DNA of 50,097 nt, taken from contig QHYS01000017.1 in NCBI GenBank assembly GCA_003223325.1, positions 133,303 to 183,399 on the forward strand, read 5' to 3'. The first letter of the stretch is position 1; the number at the start of each line of letters is the position of its first letter. A program made the position numbers and the translations under genes. Under the pieces are notes generated by a model, which was given only the letters and a program-made list of their open reading frames with translations, was not told where the DNA came from and ran no database searches. Below, one piece after another: positions 6,940-16,318 of this stretch. This stretch comes from Acidobacteriota bacterium (lineage in GTDB: Bacteria; Acidobacteriota; Terriglobia; Acidiferrales; UBA7541).

Positions 6940-8478
6940 GTGACGGCAGGAAGCTGGCTCCAAATTGAACCAGCGGCGAGCAGCGCGAGAGCCAAACGCA
7001 CAATAGCACAGCGGCTTTTGGCCACTCTGCGGCGCGAAGCGAGACCAACAGGCAGACCCTTTTCGCTGGCGGGCCGCATCATCGCCAGCGTAATCGTCTG
7101 CCAGCTGGTACTCACCGCCGCGCTCACGACCGTTGCCGTGCTCTACGCGCGCCTGGAGTTGGGCCGGGGTTTTGACGCCGCGCTGAACGGATGGGCCGCC
7201 AACACGCTTGCAGCCGTGCGTTATACGGAAACCGAAGTTCCCGATCTCCTGTTCGACCCGTCGTTGATTCCGCCATCGTCCAACTCTAGGCACCCCGATC
7301 TTTTCGAGATTCGCAGGAGCAACGGCGAGCTGCTGGCCCGATCCGCTGGGCCACTTCCCGTGGAAGTGAAAGAAGGCGCCACGTACGGCAATTTTGTGCT
7401 GAACGGCATTCCTTACCGAGCCATCGTTTTGCGGCAGGTGCCGGTGCTGGATCGCGAAGAGAACATCAGCGTGCCGGCAAGAGTTACCGTGATTTATGCC
7501 GCTTCGCGGGTGGGCCTGCATGAGCGCCTCGTCCAACTGGGCGTTTCCGTCGCCGGGGTCGGGCTGCTCTTACTTTTTATCGTCAGCGCCGTGGCCGCGT
7601 GGCGTGTGCGCCGAGGACTCGAGCCACTGCGCGAATTAGCCGGCCTAGCGGGAGCGATCTCCGTGCTGAATTGGGAATTTCGGCCTCCTGCCGAGGCATC
7701 GATGGCGAGAGAACTGGCTCCCCTTACGAGCGCCATTGAAACCGTGCTCGACCGGCTGCAGCAATCCTTCAGGCAGCAGCGCGACTTTACGAGCGATGCG
7801 GCCCATGAGCTGAAGACTTCGGTGGCGATCGTCAAATCGACGTTGCAAAGTTTGCTGCAACAGCCGCGTCCAGAGCACGAATACCGCGCCGGCCTGGAAA
7901 GCATGCTGGAGGATTGCGGGCGGCTGGAAGATTTGCTCGGACGCATGTTGCGATTGGCCCGCATCGAGCAATGGGCTGAGAACGGCATGAATCACAAGCT
8001 GGGCACTACCGAAGTCACGTCCACTTGCGAGGCGGCAATTTCTCGAATCCAGGCTTTAGCTGAAGCGCGCAATATTCAAATTGAATTGATCGCTCCACGA
8101 GAGGTTCACTTGCAAGCCGATCCCGAGGATCTGGAGGTGATCTGGGTGAATCTCCTGGAGAACGCGGTGCAATACAGCCCGCCGGGATCGAAAGTGGCGA
8201 TTCACGTGGAGTCCAACGGTGGCGGCACAGCATGCGTGTCAGTGCAAGACTCGGGTTCCGGGATTCCCGAGGAGCAGTTGCCGCATGTTTTTCAGCGATT
8301 CTATCGCGGTGATCCTTCGCGGTCTCGTGCTACCGGAGGATTTGGGCTTGGATTAGCGATTTGCGAAGCCATGGTAACGGCCTATGGCGGTCAGATTCGG
8401 GCCGCAAATCGCGACGGGCAAGGAACGGAGATGAGGGTTCAGCTTCCCATCAAGCGGTATGAGTTAAGCTCCGTTTAA
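6940..8478 (+). CDS. Membrane sensor histidine kinase
   Basis: GTG 6940 is preceded by AAGGAAGGG. The 512-residue protein has a basic cytoplasmic N terminus, transmembrane helix 1 (about 44-70), a periplasmic sensor region (about 70-190), transmembrane helix 2 (about 196-217), HAMP, a HisKA dimerisation domain with phospho-acceptor His289 (DAAHELKTSVAI), and an ATPase domain with the N box (NLLENAVQYSPPGS), G1 (DSGSGIP), F box (FQRFYRG) and G2 (GGFGLGLAI). The H box has Ser where the family normally has Pro (HELKTP). It pairs with the OmpR-type regulator just upstream. The signal is unknown; the position between a redox cluster and an RND efflux operon suggests envelope or toxic-compound stress. 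Confidence 0.92.
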   Translation: MTAGSWLQIEPAASSARAKRTIAQRLLATLRREARPTGRPFSLAGRIIASVIVCQLVLTAALTTVAVLYARLELGRGFDAALNGWAANTLAAVRYTETEVPDLLFDPSLIPPSSNSRHPDLFEIRRSNGELLARSAGPLPVEVKEGATYGNFVLNGIPYRAIVLRQVPVLDREENISVPARVTVIYAASRVGLHERLVQLGVSVAGVGLLLLFIVSAVAAWRVRRGLEPLRELAGLAGAISVLNWEFRPPAEASMARELAPLTSAIETVLDRLQQSFRQQRDFTSDAAHELKTSVAIVKSTLQSLLQQPRPEHEYRAGLESMLEDCGRLEDLLGRMLRLARIEQWAENGMNHKLGTTEVTSTCEAAISRIQALAEARNIQIELIAPREVHLQADPEDLEVIWVNLLENAVQYSPPGSKVAIHVESNGGGTACVSVQDSGSGIPEEQLPHVFQRFYRGDPSRSRATGGFGLGLAICEAMVTAYGGQIRAANRDGQGTEMRVQLPIKRYELSSV

Positions 8479-8520
8479 TGTCTTTGCCCGGACAATACTT
8501 TTATTGAGACCCCGGTAAAT

Positions 8521-8556
8521 GACGCCCCGTTCGGTCCCTGTGCCGGGCGGGGCGTC
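8521..8556 (+). terminator. Strong GC hairpin after the two-component genes
   Basis: GACGCCCCG (8521-8529) and CGGGGCGTC (8548-8556) pair perfectly over 9 bp with an 18-nt loop, 42 nt after the kinase stop. The tail TTGTAAG is poor in T, so termination may be Rho-assisted, or the hairpin may be a leader structure of the efflux operon. The rest of the 290-bp gap (8479-8768) holds one small dyad (8593-8609). Confidence 0.5.
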
Positions 8557-8592
8557 TTGTAAGAGGCGGGATTATACGTCTTAGGGTCAGCT

Positions 8593-8609
8593 TAATCTAA
8601 CGCAGATTA
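8593..8609 (+). promoter_or_regulatory. Dyad upstream of the efflux operon, candidate operator
   Basis: TAATCT (8593-8598) and AGATTA (8604-8609) are perfect inverted repeats separated by AACGC, and the symmetry continues imperfectly outward. The dyad lies about 160 bp upstream of the efflux operon start and could bind a regulator. There is no proof; OmpR-type regulators more often bind direct repeats. Confidence 0.25.
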
Positions 8610-8768
8610 GCTTCCGATATTTTGAGGGGCGCCCGCAGAAGCTCCCGTAGAGGAAAGCGGCTGACGGAGCGGGAAGCGGAGATCGCCGCGAAACGAAAAA
8701 CAGGACATATTCGTCTGAGGCTTTACAAAGATTTTGGGAGCCTAATTTCGAGATGGGAGGAAAGGGAC

Positions 8769-10238
8769 GTGACTGCTGCGCGTGGTGAGGTGCTGCTTGG
8801 CGAAACAGGCTGTGGGAGGGCGCGCCGCAGGGCCCAAATCCCTGCCGCGTTTTACTATGGCATGGGTTTGTTTTTGATTTGGGCCGGAGCGTCGGTTGGC
8901 AGTGCGCAGACCGCACCGCGACAGCAAACTCCAGAAGCGGCGGTACAGCTCGTATACCCGCGCAGGCCCCCGGAGCAGACGGGGCCACCCGTTACGATAA
9001 CGCTGGCGGATGCGCTGCAGCGGGCGCAGAGGAATAATGCCGAATTCTTAGCGGCTCTTTCCGACCAAAGGTCCGCGCATGAAGACCGCTTGCAAGCCAG
9101 GAATGCGCGACTGCCCCAGCTCGGGTTCAGAAGCGAATATATCGGCACGCAGGGCAACGGAATCACCCCGAACGGAAGATACGTCACGAATGACGGTGTG
9201 CACGTCTACCGCGAATGGGCTACGGTGCATCAGGATCTCACAGCGAACGTACTGATCGGTACCGATTACAAACGGTCCCAGGCCGCGGAAGCGATCGCAG
9301 CAGCCAAGGCGGAAATAGCCCGCCGCGGGCTAACGGTCACGGTCACGAAGACGTTTTATGCCTTGGTGATCGCACAGCGGAAGTATGCGACCGCGCAAGA
9401 AGCGTTGGAACAGGCAAGACGTTTTCTCCAACTCACTGAGGATACGGAGCGCGCGGGTCAGACGGCCCATAGCGACGTGATCAAGGCCCAGATTCAATAT
9501 CAGCAGCAAGAGGCGGCATTCACGGAAGCTAACCTGGGAATGGAGGATGCCCGGCTGGACCTCTCCGTGCTGATCTTTCCGACGTTGGATGAAAATTTCA
9601 CCGCCGTCGATGATCTGGATACGCCGCGGCCATTGCCGACGTTTGGCGAAGCGCAGGAGATGGCGGCGCGGATGAATCCGGACATACGCGTGGCGACGGA
9701 AACGCTGCGTCAGTCCAATCTGGACGTGAAAGGCGCCAAAGGCGCGTTTCTGCCCGCAGTATCCTTCGATCCCGTTTGGGGTCTGGAAGCCAATTGCGTC
9801 GCGACACATTGTGTATACACATCCCTCCCCGAAGCCGGCGCTACGCCAACCCTGGGCTATACGATTCAGGCCACGTTGACCGTTCCGCTTTGGGATTGGG
9901 GAACCTTGCGGAGCAAGCTGCGTCAAGCCGACTTCAAGCAGGAACAGGCCCAAGTGTCCCTGAGCCAGACCCAGCGGCGTGTACTCGCGGAGCTCTATGC
10001 GGCATATAATGAGGCCCTGGTGGCGCGCGAAGAAGTCGACAAGCTTCGACAGACCGCAGACCTCGCGGGAGAAAGCTTGCGCCTGGTCACATTGCGGTAT
10101 CAGGGCGGGTCGTCGACGACGTTGGAGGTAGTGGACGCGCAAACGACACTGATCACGGCGCGTAACGCTTACAACGATGCGCAGGTGCGGTATCGGAACG
10201 CGCTGGCGACTTTACAGACGTTTACGGGAAATTTCTAA
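8769..10238 (+). CDS. TolC-family outer membrane efflux protein
   Basis: The frame is open from 8622, but GTG 8769 has the best ribosome-binding site (GGAGG at 8756-8760, then AAAGG) and leads into an Arg-rich n-region and a hydrophobic signal segment (YYGMGLFLIWAGASVGSAQ). ATG 8862 is a shorter alternative. The mature protein has the two outer membrane efflux repeats of TolC/NodT proteins: a long coiled-coil first half (LADALQRAQRNNAEFLAALSDQ ... TVTKTFYALVIAQRKYATAQEALEQA) and a second half with LRLVTLRYQGGSSTTLEVVDAQTTLITARNAY. TolC-like trimers form the exit duct of tripartite efflux pumps. The gene leads an operon with an RND adaptor (start 17 nt after its stop) and an RND permease. Confidence 0.9.
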   Translation: MTAARGEVLLGETGCGRARRRAQIPAAFYYGMGLFLIWAGASVGSAQTAPRQQTPEAAVQLVYPRRPPEQTGPPVTITLADALQRAQRNNAEFLAALSDQRSAHEDRLQARNARLPQLGFRSEYIGTQGNGITPNGRYVTNDGVHVYREWATVHQDLTANVLIGTDYKRSQAAEAIAAAKAEIARRGLTVTVTKTFYALVIAQRKYATAQEALEQARRFLQLTEDTERAGQTAHSDVIKAQIQYQQQEAAFTEANLGMEDARLDLSVLIFPTLDENFTAVDDLDTPRPLPTFGEAQEMAARMNPDIRVATETLRQSNLDVKGAKGAFLPAVSFDPVWGLEANCVATHCVYTSLPEAGATPTLGYTIQATLTVPLWDWGTLRSKLRQADFKQEQAQVSLSQTQRRVLAELYAAYNEALVAREEVDKLRQTADLAGESLRLVTLRYQGGSSTTLEVVDAQTTLITARNAYNDAQVRYRNALATLQTFTGNF

Positions 10239-10254
10239 GAAGGTAGACAGGAAT

Positions 10255-11553
10255 ATGAACGGCGACAAGAAAGCAATGTGCATATCGATTCTTCAGATGA
10301 ACCCTAGCCATACTTCTCGAAGCCGTTGGACTAGCGGTTTGCTCGGGGTGGCTCTCGCGACGGCGGTTCTCTCATCCGGCTGCGGCGGCAAGGGCGACGT
10401 CGCCGAGGCCTCCCCGACCGTGACGGTACAGGTGGGCGCGGCGGAGAACCAAACCATCGAGCGGAAAGTAACTGCGGAAGCGACCCTCTATCCTCTGGAA
10501 CAGTCGGCGATCGTACCGAAGAACAGCGCGCCGGTTAAGAAGTTCTATGTGGAAAAGGGCAGCAAGGTGCATGCGGGCCAGCTGCTGGCAGAACTCGAGA
10601 ATTCGGACTTGCTCGCGCAGAAACAGGAAAACGAAGGAGCCTATACGCAGGCCGAAGCAGGGTATGAGCAAGCAGTCCAGAAGGCTAAACAGGACCTTAC
10701 GCTGTCTAAGGAAACATTGGACGCTGCACAGAAACTCTATAACGCGCGGCAGGACCTCTATAAACAGGGAGCAGTTTCCGCTAAGGACGTCGACGATGCC
10801 AACGTGGCATTGATCCAGGCGCGGAACCAATATGATCTGGCAGCGAAACAGCTGGACCTGAAAGTTGCCGAAGGACAGCTAACGGCGGCGAAGGCCAAGA
10901 CCGCCGAGGTCGACGTCGGCATAAATTATTCCAAAATTGTGAGCCCCATCGACGGGGTGGTTACGGACCGGCCGGTTTACCCCGGAGAAATGGCTTCGAA
11001 CTCCGGACCGATTATTACCGTAATGAATTTGTCGCAAATCGTGGCCCGTGCGCACATCGATCAGCAGGAGGCCGCGCAGCTCAAGGTGGGTGATGCCGCT
11101 ACGATCTCCGTGCCAGGGCAGCCGGGCGCCCTCAAAGGCAAGGTCAGTCTGGTAAGTCCGGCGCTCGATCCCAGCAGCACGACGGTGGAGGTGTGGGTTC
11201 AGTCTCTCAATCCCGGCGAGCGCATGAAGCCGGGAAGCAACGTGCAAGTTCAAATCGTGGCGCAGGCGGTCCCACACGCCATCGTGATTCCGGCCGAGGC
11301 CCTTCTGACCGGTTCAGATGGAAGTACCTCGGTAATTATTCTGGATACCGATAACAAGCCGCACAAAAAGAAGGTGAAAGTTGGTATACGAGATGCCGGG
11401 GACGTGCAGGTCACCGAAGGCTTGCAAGGCGGAGAAAGAGTAGTGACGGTAGGGGCTTTCGCTCTTTCACAGGAAGACGACCCAATCCTTGCGAAGACGA
11501 ACATACAGGTTGCGGCTCCGCCGAATATTCCCGAAGAGGACGAGGACCAATAG
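10255..11553 (+). CDS. RND efflux periplasmic adaptor (membrane fusion) lipoprotein
   Basis: ATG 10255 follows AAGGTAGACAGGA. Residues to about 42 form a lipoprotein signal with the lipobox LSSGC, so the mature protein should be lipid-anchored. The order is that of HlyD/AcrA adaptors: a barrel-sandwich (lipoyl) half (SAPVKKFYVEKGSKVHAGQLLAELENSDL), a long alpha-helical hairpin rich in Gln/Ala/Lys (about 115-215), the second lipoyl half (KIVSPIDGVVTDRPVYPGEMAS), a beta-barrel (LSQIVARAHIDQQEAAQLKVGD) and a membrane-proximal domain (IVIPAEALL ... VKVGIRDAGDVQVTEGLQGGERVV). It links the permease encoded 77 bp downstream to the TolC-type protein upstream. Confidence 0.93.
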   Translation: MNGDKKAMCISILQMNPSHTSRSRWTSGLLGVALATAVLSSGCGGKGDVAEASPTVTVQVGAAENQTIERKVTAEATLYPLEQSAIVPKNSAPVKKFYVEKGSKVHAGQLLAELENSDLLAQKQENEGAYTQAEAGYEQAVQKAKQDLTLSKETLDAAQKLYNARQDLYKQGAVSAKDVDDANVALIQARNQYDLAAKQLDLKVAEGQLTAAKAKTAEVDVGINYSKIVSPIDGVVTDRPVYPGEMASNSGPIITVMNLSQIVARAHIDQQEAAQLKVGDAATISVPGQPGALKGKVSLVSPALDPSSTTVEVWVQSLNPGERMKPGSNVQVQIVAQAVPHAIVIPAEALLTGSDGSTSVIILDTDNKPHKKKVKVGIRDAGDVQVTEGLQGGERVVTVGAFALSQEDDPILAKTNIQVAAPPNIPEEDEDQ

Positions 11554-11630
11554 GCTGGATGGTAAGGCCAGGCGCATAGGCGATTTATGCAACAAGCGAG
11601 GAATTCGCTGGCAGCTTGACGGTACATTCC

Positions 11631-14600
11631 ATGGAAAACAAGACGACAACAACTTCATTGAAGGCGGCCACTACGACCTTGCGACCTCCACGGCGTGTGG
11701 CGCCGATCGATGATCCCGATCGTTACTGGTTCGCGCGCCATTCTAAATCGATCATCTTCATGATTTTCACGCTGGCGGTGATTGGAATCTATGAGGCTTT
11801 GACGCTTCCCATCGCCGTGTTTCCCACCACGAACTTTCCGCGAATCATCGTCGGCGTGGATAACGGCGTCATGCCCATCAATCAGATGGAAGTGACGATC
11901 ACGCGGGTGATCGAGGAGGCGGTGAATAGCGTTCCCGGGCTGCTGCAGGTGCGCTCGATCACGAGCCGGGGTTCGGCGGAGATCGATTTGGACTTCGATT
12001 GGACCGTGGACATGGTGTTGACGCTCCAGCAAGTGAATTCGGCAATTGGGCGAATTCAGAGCACGCTGCCCATGACCGCTCAAATCGAGGCGCACCGGCT
12101 GGATTTTGCGAGCTTTCCGATTCTGGGCTATAGCCTCACGTCGGACAAAGTTCCTCAGACACAACTCTGGGAACTGGCAACCTACCAGCTCAAGCCACGC
12201 CTGAACCGGCTGAACGGTGTAGCCAGCGTTTTGGTACAGGGCGGGCAGCAGCCGGAGTTTCAGATCACGCCCGATCCGGCGCGAATGCTCCGCTCGCACG
12301 TGGCGTTGCAGGACATTCTGGATGCTGTGAATCACACCAACCTGATCGATTCTCCGGGCCTGCTCAGCCGCAATCATCAGCTCTTCCTTGGTCTCGTCAC
12401 CGCGCAAACACAGAGTCCCGACCAGATTGGCGATATCGTGATCAAGACCAATGGAGACGTTCCCATACGGATACGGGATGTCGGCACGGTTTCGCCCTCT
12501 TCGGCGCCTGCTTACACCGCGGTCACGGCGAACGGAAAGCCCGCTGTGCTGGTGAGCCTCAACCGGCAACCGGACAGCAATACCGTCGAAGTGGCCAATG
12601 AAGTTCACCAGGAGATCGAGAACATAGCTCCGAGTCTGCCGTCCGGCGTGGACCTGCGAGTGTTTTACGACCAGTCTAATATCGTCAAGGCGTCGATCGG
12701 CAGCGTGCGTGACGCGATCATTATCGGACTTTTTCTGGCCGGGCTCATTATCTGGCTTTTCCTGAGAGACTGGGGCACGGCCATCATGACGGGCCTGGTT
12801 GTGCCGGTAACGATCATGGTGACGTTCATCGTGATGAAGATCATGGGACAAAGTTTCAATATGATGACGCTTGGGGGACTCGCAGCGGCCGGCGGATTGG
12901 TGATTGATGACGCGATCGTGGTGGTGGAGAACATCGTTCTGCACCGCGACGGTGGCGAAGGGCCTTTGCGAGCCACGGCGAGCGCTTTGAAGGAATTGAC
13001 GATTCCGTTGATTGGCTCGACGCTGACGCCGATCGTAGTTTTCTTGCCGCTGATCAGTATCACCGGCGTGACGGGGACGTTCTTCCGCGCCTTGGCAATC
13101 GCCATGAGCGTTTCGCTACTGACTTCGCTGGTGCTGGCGCTTTCCTGGACGACGAACCTGGGGACGTTCTTGATCCGGCGCGGGAAGTCCGGCGCCGTCC
13201 AGGAGATAAATGAGGCAAACGGTACGAACGGAGGTCCGCAGGAATTCGGTAACGGCGTCGACGGGCCACACCAAGGACGTACGCCGCGTATGGAAGCGGC
13301 TGGCGCCGAATCCGTTGAGATGGAACAGATCCGGCGCATGATGGCGGCCGAAGAAGCCTCCCTGAGAGGAGGCTGGTTCGAGCGCATTATCAACTTTTAC
13401 GAGCGCTGGTTGCGGCGGGCTTTCGCGCATCCCGTAGTGCTGGGAGGGTTATGCGCCATTCTGATCGTCGTTTCGTACTTTAGTTATAAGGCGCTGGGCA
13501 GTGACTTGCTTCCCGCCATGGACGAGGGCGGCTTCATTCTCGACTATGTTACTCCCCCAGGCAGCTCTCTTCAGGAGACCAACCGCATGGTCTCGCATAT
13601 GGAGCAGATCGTGAGAACCCTGCCCGAAGTGGAGAGCACTTCGCGGCGCACGGGCTTGCAGTTAGGATTGGCGGCAGTTACTGAAGCGAACACGGGCGAC
13701 ATCTCGGTCAAGCTCAAGGATCAGCGCAGCCGCGCCGTGGAAGAAATCATCGCGGACGTGCGGGCGAAAGTCACGGCAGCTGAGCCCGCCGTGGACGTCG
13801 ATTTCCACCAGGTATTAGAGGACATGATTGGCGATTTGACCGGGGACCCGAAGCCGATCATGATCAGGCTCTACTCCGACGATGTGGACGCACTGAAGCA
13901 ATGGGCGCCACGCGTGGCGGATACCATCGGCGGCATCTATATCAAACAGAAGAAACCTGTGGTCGACGTGGACGACGGCATAGGCAGTACCACGAGCGGG
14001 CCAGCCGTGGTTTTCACGGTCGATCCCGTCCGAGCGGCGAAGGCGGGTTTCACAACCGACCAGCTCACTATGGTAACCTCCGCAATCGTCGACGGTGAAC
14101 CGGCAACCACTCCGGTGGTGGTTAATGACCGGCCGTACGTCGTGCGTGTACGTTATCCCAAACAGAGCCGGTCATCACTCGAAGCCATGAGGAATGCGCT
14201 GCTGGTGAATTCAAACGGCGGGACGGCAACGCTGGGTGCGGTGGCGGATATCAGCGAGTTGCCAGGACAGATCGAAGTGATGCGCGATAATTTGCAGCGA
14301 GACGTGGTAGTGGCGGCGCGATTGGAAGGACTCGATCTAGGGACAGGCGTTGCGGCGGTGCAGAAAGCGGTAAACGACTTGAAACCGCCGCCGTCGATAC
14401 GAGTGGAGTACGCGGGCACCTATAAGGAGCAGCAGAAATCGTTCCGCGAGTTGGTAACGGTGCTGCTGCTGGCCCTGGTGCTCGTTTTTGTCGTGCTGCT
14501 GCTGGAGTTCCGGGCATTTTCCGCTCCGCTGGCGATTCTCTCCTCGGCGGTGCTCTCTACTTCCGGGGTGTTCTTTGCTTTGCTGTTGACGCGCACCACG

Positions 14601-14951
14601 TTTAACGTCTCTTCGTTCATGGGGCTGATCATGGTGATCGGCATCGTGGCGAAGAACGGCATTTTGTTGCTCGATGCGAACCAGAAATTCCGTGCCGTAG
14701 GCTTCACAGCCGAAGAGGCGCTGGTGCAGGCGGGACGGCGCCGGCTTCGTCCGATCGTGATGACGGCAATGGCTGCGGTAGCCGGCATGCTTCCGCTCTC
14801 GCTGGCGATCGGCGCCGGTTCGCAGATGCTGCAGCCTCTGGCCATCGCCGTGATCGGAGGCATTCTGATCTCGATGATCTTGTCGCTCGTCATCACGCCG
14901 GCGATGGAATTTTTCATGACTCGTAAGAGCGAGCTCGTCGTTGAAGCGTAG
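11631..14951 (+). CDS. RND efflux permease (AcrB/HAE-like)
   Basis: I place the start at ATG 11631; TTG 11616 is possible but neither has a strong SD. At about 1,106 residues it has the full RND layout: TM1 (FMIFTLAVIGIYEALT), a first periplasmic loop, TM2-6, a second periplasmic loop and TM7-12. The proton-relay acidic pair is present in TM4 (IDDAIVVVEN, about 425) and the Lys in TM10 (VIGIVAKNGILLLD, about 1007). This fits a proton-driven drug or lipophile pump better than the CzcA metal group, though the substrate is open. The cytoplasmic stretch between TM6 and TM7 is unusually long, about 80 residues rich in Gly/Asn/Glu, compared with about 40 in AcrB. It is the third gene of a complete tripartite pump operon. 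Confidence 0.93.
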   Translation: MENKTTTTSLKAATTTLRPPRRVAPIDDPDRYWFARHSKSIIFMIFTLAVIGIYEALTLPIAVFPTTNFPRIIVGVDNGVMPINQMEVTITRVIEEAVNSVPGLLQVRSITSRGSAEIDLDFDWTVDMVLTLQQVNSAIGRIQSTLPMTAQIEAHRLDFASFPILGYSLTSDKVPQTQLWELATYQLKPRLNRLNGVASVLVQGGQQPEFQITPDPARMLRSHVALQDILDAVNHTNLIDSPGLLSRNHQLFLGLVTAQTQSPDQIGDIVIKTNGDVPIRIRDVGTVSPSSAPAYTAVTANGKPAVLVSLNRQPDSNTVEVANEVHQEIENIAPSLPSGVDLRVFYDQSNIVKASIGSVRDAIIIGLFLAGLIIWLFLRDWGTAIMTGLVVPVTIMVTFIVMKIMGQSFNMMTLGGLAAAGGLVIDDAIVVVENIVLHRDGGEGPLRATASALKELTIPLIGSTLTPIVVFLPLISITGVTGTFFRALAIAMSVSLLTSLVLALSWTTNLGTFLIRRGKSGAVQEINEANGTNGGPQEFGNGVDGPHQGRTPRMEAAGAESVEMEQIRRMMAAEEASLRGGWFERIINFYERWLRRAFAHPVVLGGLCAILIVVSYFSYKALGSDLLPAMDEGGFILDYVTPPGSSLQETNRMVSHMEQIVRTLPEVESTSRRTGLQLGLAAVTEANTGDISVKLKDQRSRAVEEIIADVRAKVTAAEPAVDVDFHQVLEDMIGDLTGDPKPIMIRLYSDDVDALKQWAPRVADTIGGIYIKQKKPVVDVDDGIGSTTSGPAVVFTVDPVRAAKAGFTTDQLTMVTSAIVDGEPATTPVVVNDRPYVVRVRYPKQSRSSLEAMRNALLVNSNGGTATLGAVADISELPGQIEVMRDNLQRDVVVAARLEGLDLGTGVAAVQKAVNDLKPPPSIRVEYAGTYKEQQKSFRELVTVLLLALVLVFVVLLLEFRAFSAPLAILSSAVLSTSGVFFALLLTRTTFNVSSFMGLIMVIGIVAKNGILLLDANQKFRAVGFTAEEALVQAGRRRLRPIVMTAMAAVAGMLPLSLAIGAGSQMLQPLAIAVIGGILISMILSLVITPAMEFFMTRKSELVVEA

Positions 14952-15038
14952 CAAGATCCAATGCCTGTGGGGATGATTCGATTCAGGTTTCGAAATTGAT
15001 GCGGCAGGTTTAATTAGGCAAGTCAGGAGGAGGCATAT

Positions 15039-16085
15039 ATGTTTCGGCGATGTTTCGTAGGATCGTTGTGTTGGGCCTGCGTTCTGGCTTCTTCGCTGGT
15101 CCTTATCTCCGTGGGTGCAGCTTCTGCTCAGAATTACAAGGTGCTGCGGAGAATCCCGGTGGGAGGCGAGGGCGGCTGGGACTATCTTCGAGTGGATCCG
15201 GATGCAAAGCGCATCTACGTTGCGCGGGGCGATCACATGATGATCGTCGACGAGACCGACGGCAAAGTGATCGGCGATCTACCGAATACAAAAGGCATTC
15301 ATGGCGCGGCGCTGGCGACGGACCTGGGCAAGGGCTACACCAGCAACGGCGGCACGGGCACGGTGACCGTGTTTGACCTGAAGACGATGAAGCCTGTTTC
15401 CGAGATCAAGACCACGGGCGACAACCCGGACTCGATTATTTATGATCCGGCCACCAAGCGCGTGTTCACGATGAACGGCAGGAGCAATAACTCCACCGTG
15501 ATCGATGCCACGACCGACAAAGTGGTGGGCACCGTGAATCTGGGCGGGCGGCCAGAGGAGCCGGCGCTGGATGGGCGGGGCAATATGTACGTCAACCTAG
15601 AAGATAAGAACTCCATTATGGCGTTCGATACGAAAACGCTGACGGTGAAGGGCACCTGGTCTCTCGCGCCTTGCGACGGGCCGTCCGCTCTTGCGCCAGA
15701 CACCAAGAACCATCGCTTCTTTGCTGCATGTGACAAAATGATCGCAGTGTTCAACGCGGACACGAACAAGGTGGTCGCCACACCGGCGATCGGCGGCGAT
15801 CCGGACGGCAATGGCTTCGATCCGGCTACGGGTCTGATTTTTGCCACCGTCCGCGAGGGTTTCGTGAGCGTGATACACGAAGACTCGCCGGACAAATATA
15901 CGGTCGTGGGCAACGTCCCGACGCAATTTGGCGCACGCACGATGACCCTGGATCCGAAGACGCATCACGTCTTCACCGAGACGGCGGACTTCAAGGCGGC
16001 AGGGCAGCCGACTCCGGATAATCCCCGTCCGCGGCCGCAGCCTATTGCGAACACGTTCGTGCTTTTGGAATTGGGGCCACAGTAG
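15039..16085 (+). CDS. YncE/YVTN-type beta-propeller exported protein
   Basis: ATG 15039 is preceded by AGGAGGAGG. Residues 1-31 are a signal peptide ending AASAQ. The mature part consists of about seven repeats of ~40 residues typical of YVTN/NHL propellers: DYLRVDPDAKRIYVARGD, GKGYTSNGGTGTVTVFDLKT, DSIIYDPATKRVFTMNGRSN, EEPALDGRGNMYVNLEDKNS, NHRFFAACDKMIAVFNADTN and so on. Such proteins act as periplasmic scaffolds or binding proteins; no catalytic residues are seen. It lies 87 bp after the RND permease on the same strand but has its own strong SD. A hairpin follows at 16113. Function unknown. Confidence 0.85.
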   Translation: MFRRCFVGSLCWACVLASSLVLISVGAASAQNYKVLRRIPVGGEGGWDYLRVDPDAKRIYVARGDHMMIVDETDGKVIGDLPNTKGIHGAALATDLGKGYTSNGGTGTVTVFDLKTMKPVSEIKTTGDNPDSIIYDPATKRVFTMNGRSNNSTVIDATTDKVVGTVNLGGRPEEPALDGRGNMYVNLEDKNSIMAFDTKTLTVKGTWSLAPCDGPSALAPDTKNHRFFAACDKMIAVFNADTNKVVATPAIGGDPDGNGFDPATGLIFATVREGFVSVIHEDSPDKYTVVGNVPTQFGARTMTLDPKTHHVFTETADFKAAGQPTPDNPRPRPQPIANTFVLLELGPQ

Positions 16086-16112
16086 TTCAGTTCCAACCCG
16101 GGATTCGCGCGT

Positions 16113-16147
16113 GGCTCCCACCGCAGAAATCGAACGCGGCGGGAGCC
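16113..16147 (+). terminator. Long hairpin downstream of the propeller gene
   Basis: GGCTCCCACCGC (16113-16124) pairs with GCGGCGGGAGCC (16136-16147) over 12 bp with one mismatch and an 11-nt loop, beginning 27 nt after the stop at 16085. There is no T-tract (the tail is AAACCTCGG). It is probably a 3'-end or Rho-related structure. Confidence 0.45.
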
Positions 16148-16318
16148 AAACCTCGGAAATCCACCCGAAATTTGAGCGCGTACCGGGTTTGCTGTATCCC
16201 TCAATAAACAATCGCTTCCGGGCAACCACGGGTGTATTCTGAAAACTCCAGTCCAACGACTTCGTGAAGTGCCGTCGCGGCCACGAAGGGCTCACCTCAG
16301 AGAGACCAGGAGGACGCC

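Noticed and set aside
9995-10015. TATAAT-like sequence
   Set aside because: It lies inside the TolC-family coding region with no -35 and no gene start nearby.
9330-10142. 270-codon minus-strand open frame
   Set aside because: Antisense to the TolC-family gene; no recognisable domain.
11655-12944. 429-codon open frame on the minus strand
   Set aside because: Its translation is rich in His/Arg/Asp as expected from antisense of GC-rich RND coding sequence; the plus-strand RND motifs are unambiguous.
14337-15236. 299-codon minus-strand open frame crossing the RND/propeller boundary
   Set aside because: It crosses the end of one real gene and the start of another, is low-complexity (HHD, QQ, RR), and has no ribosome-binding site.
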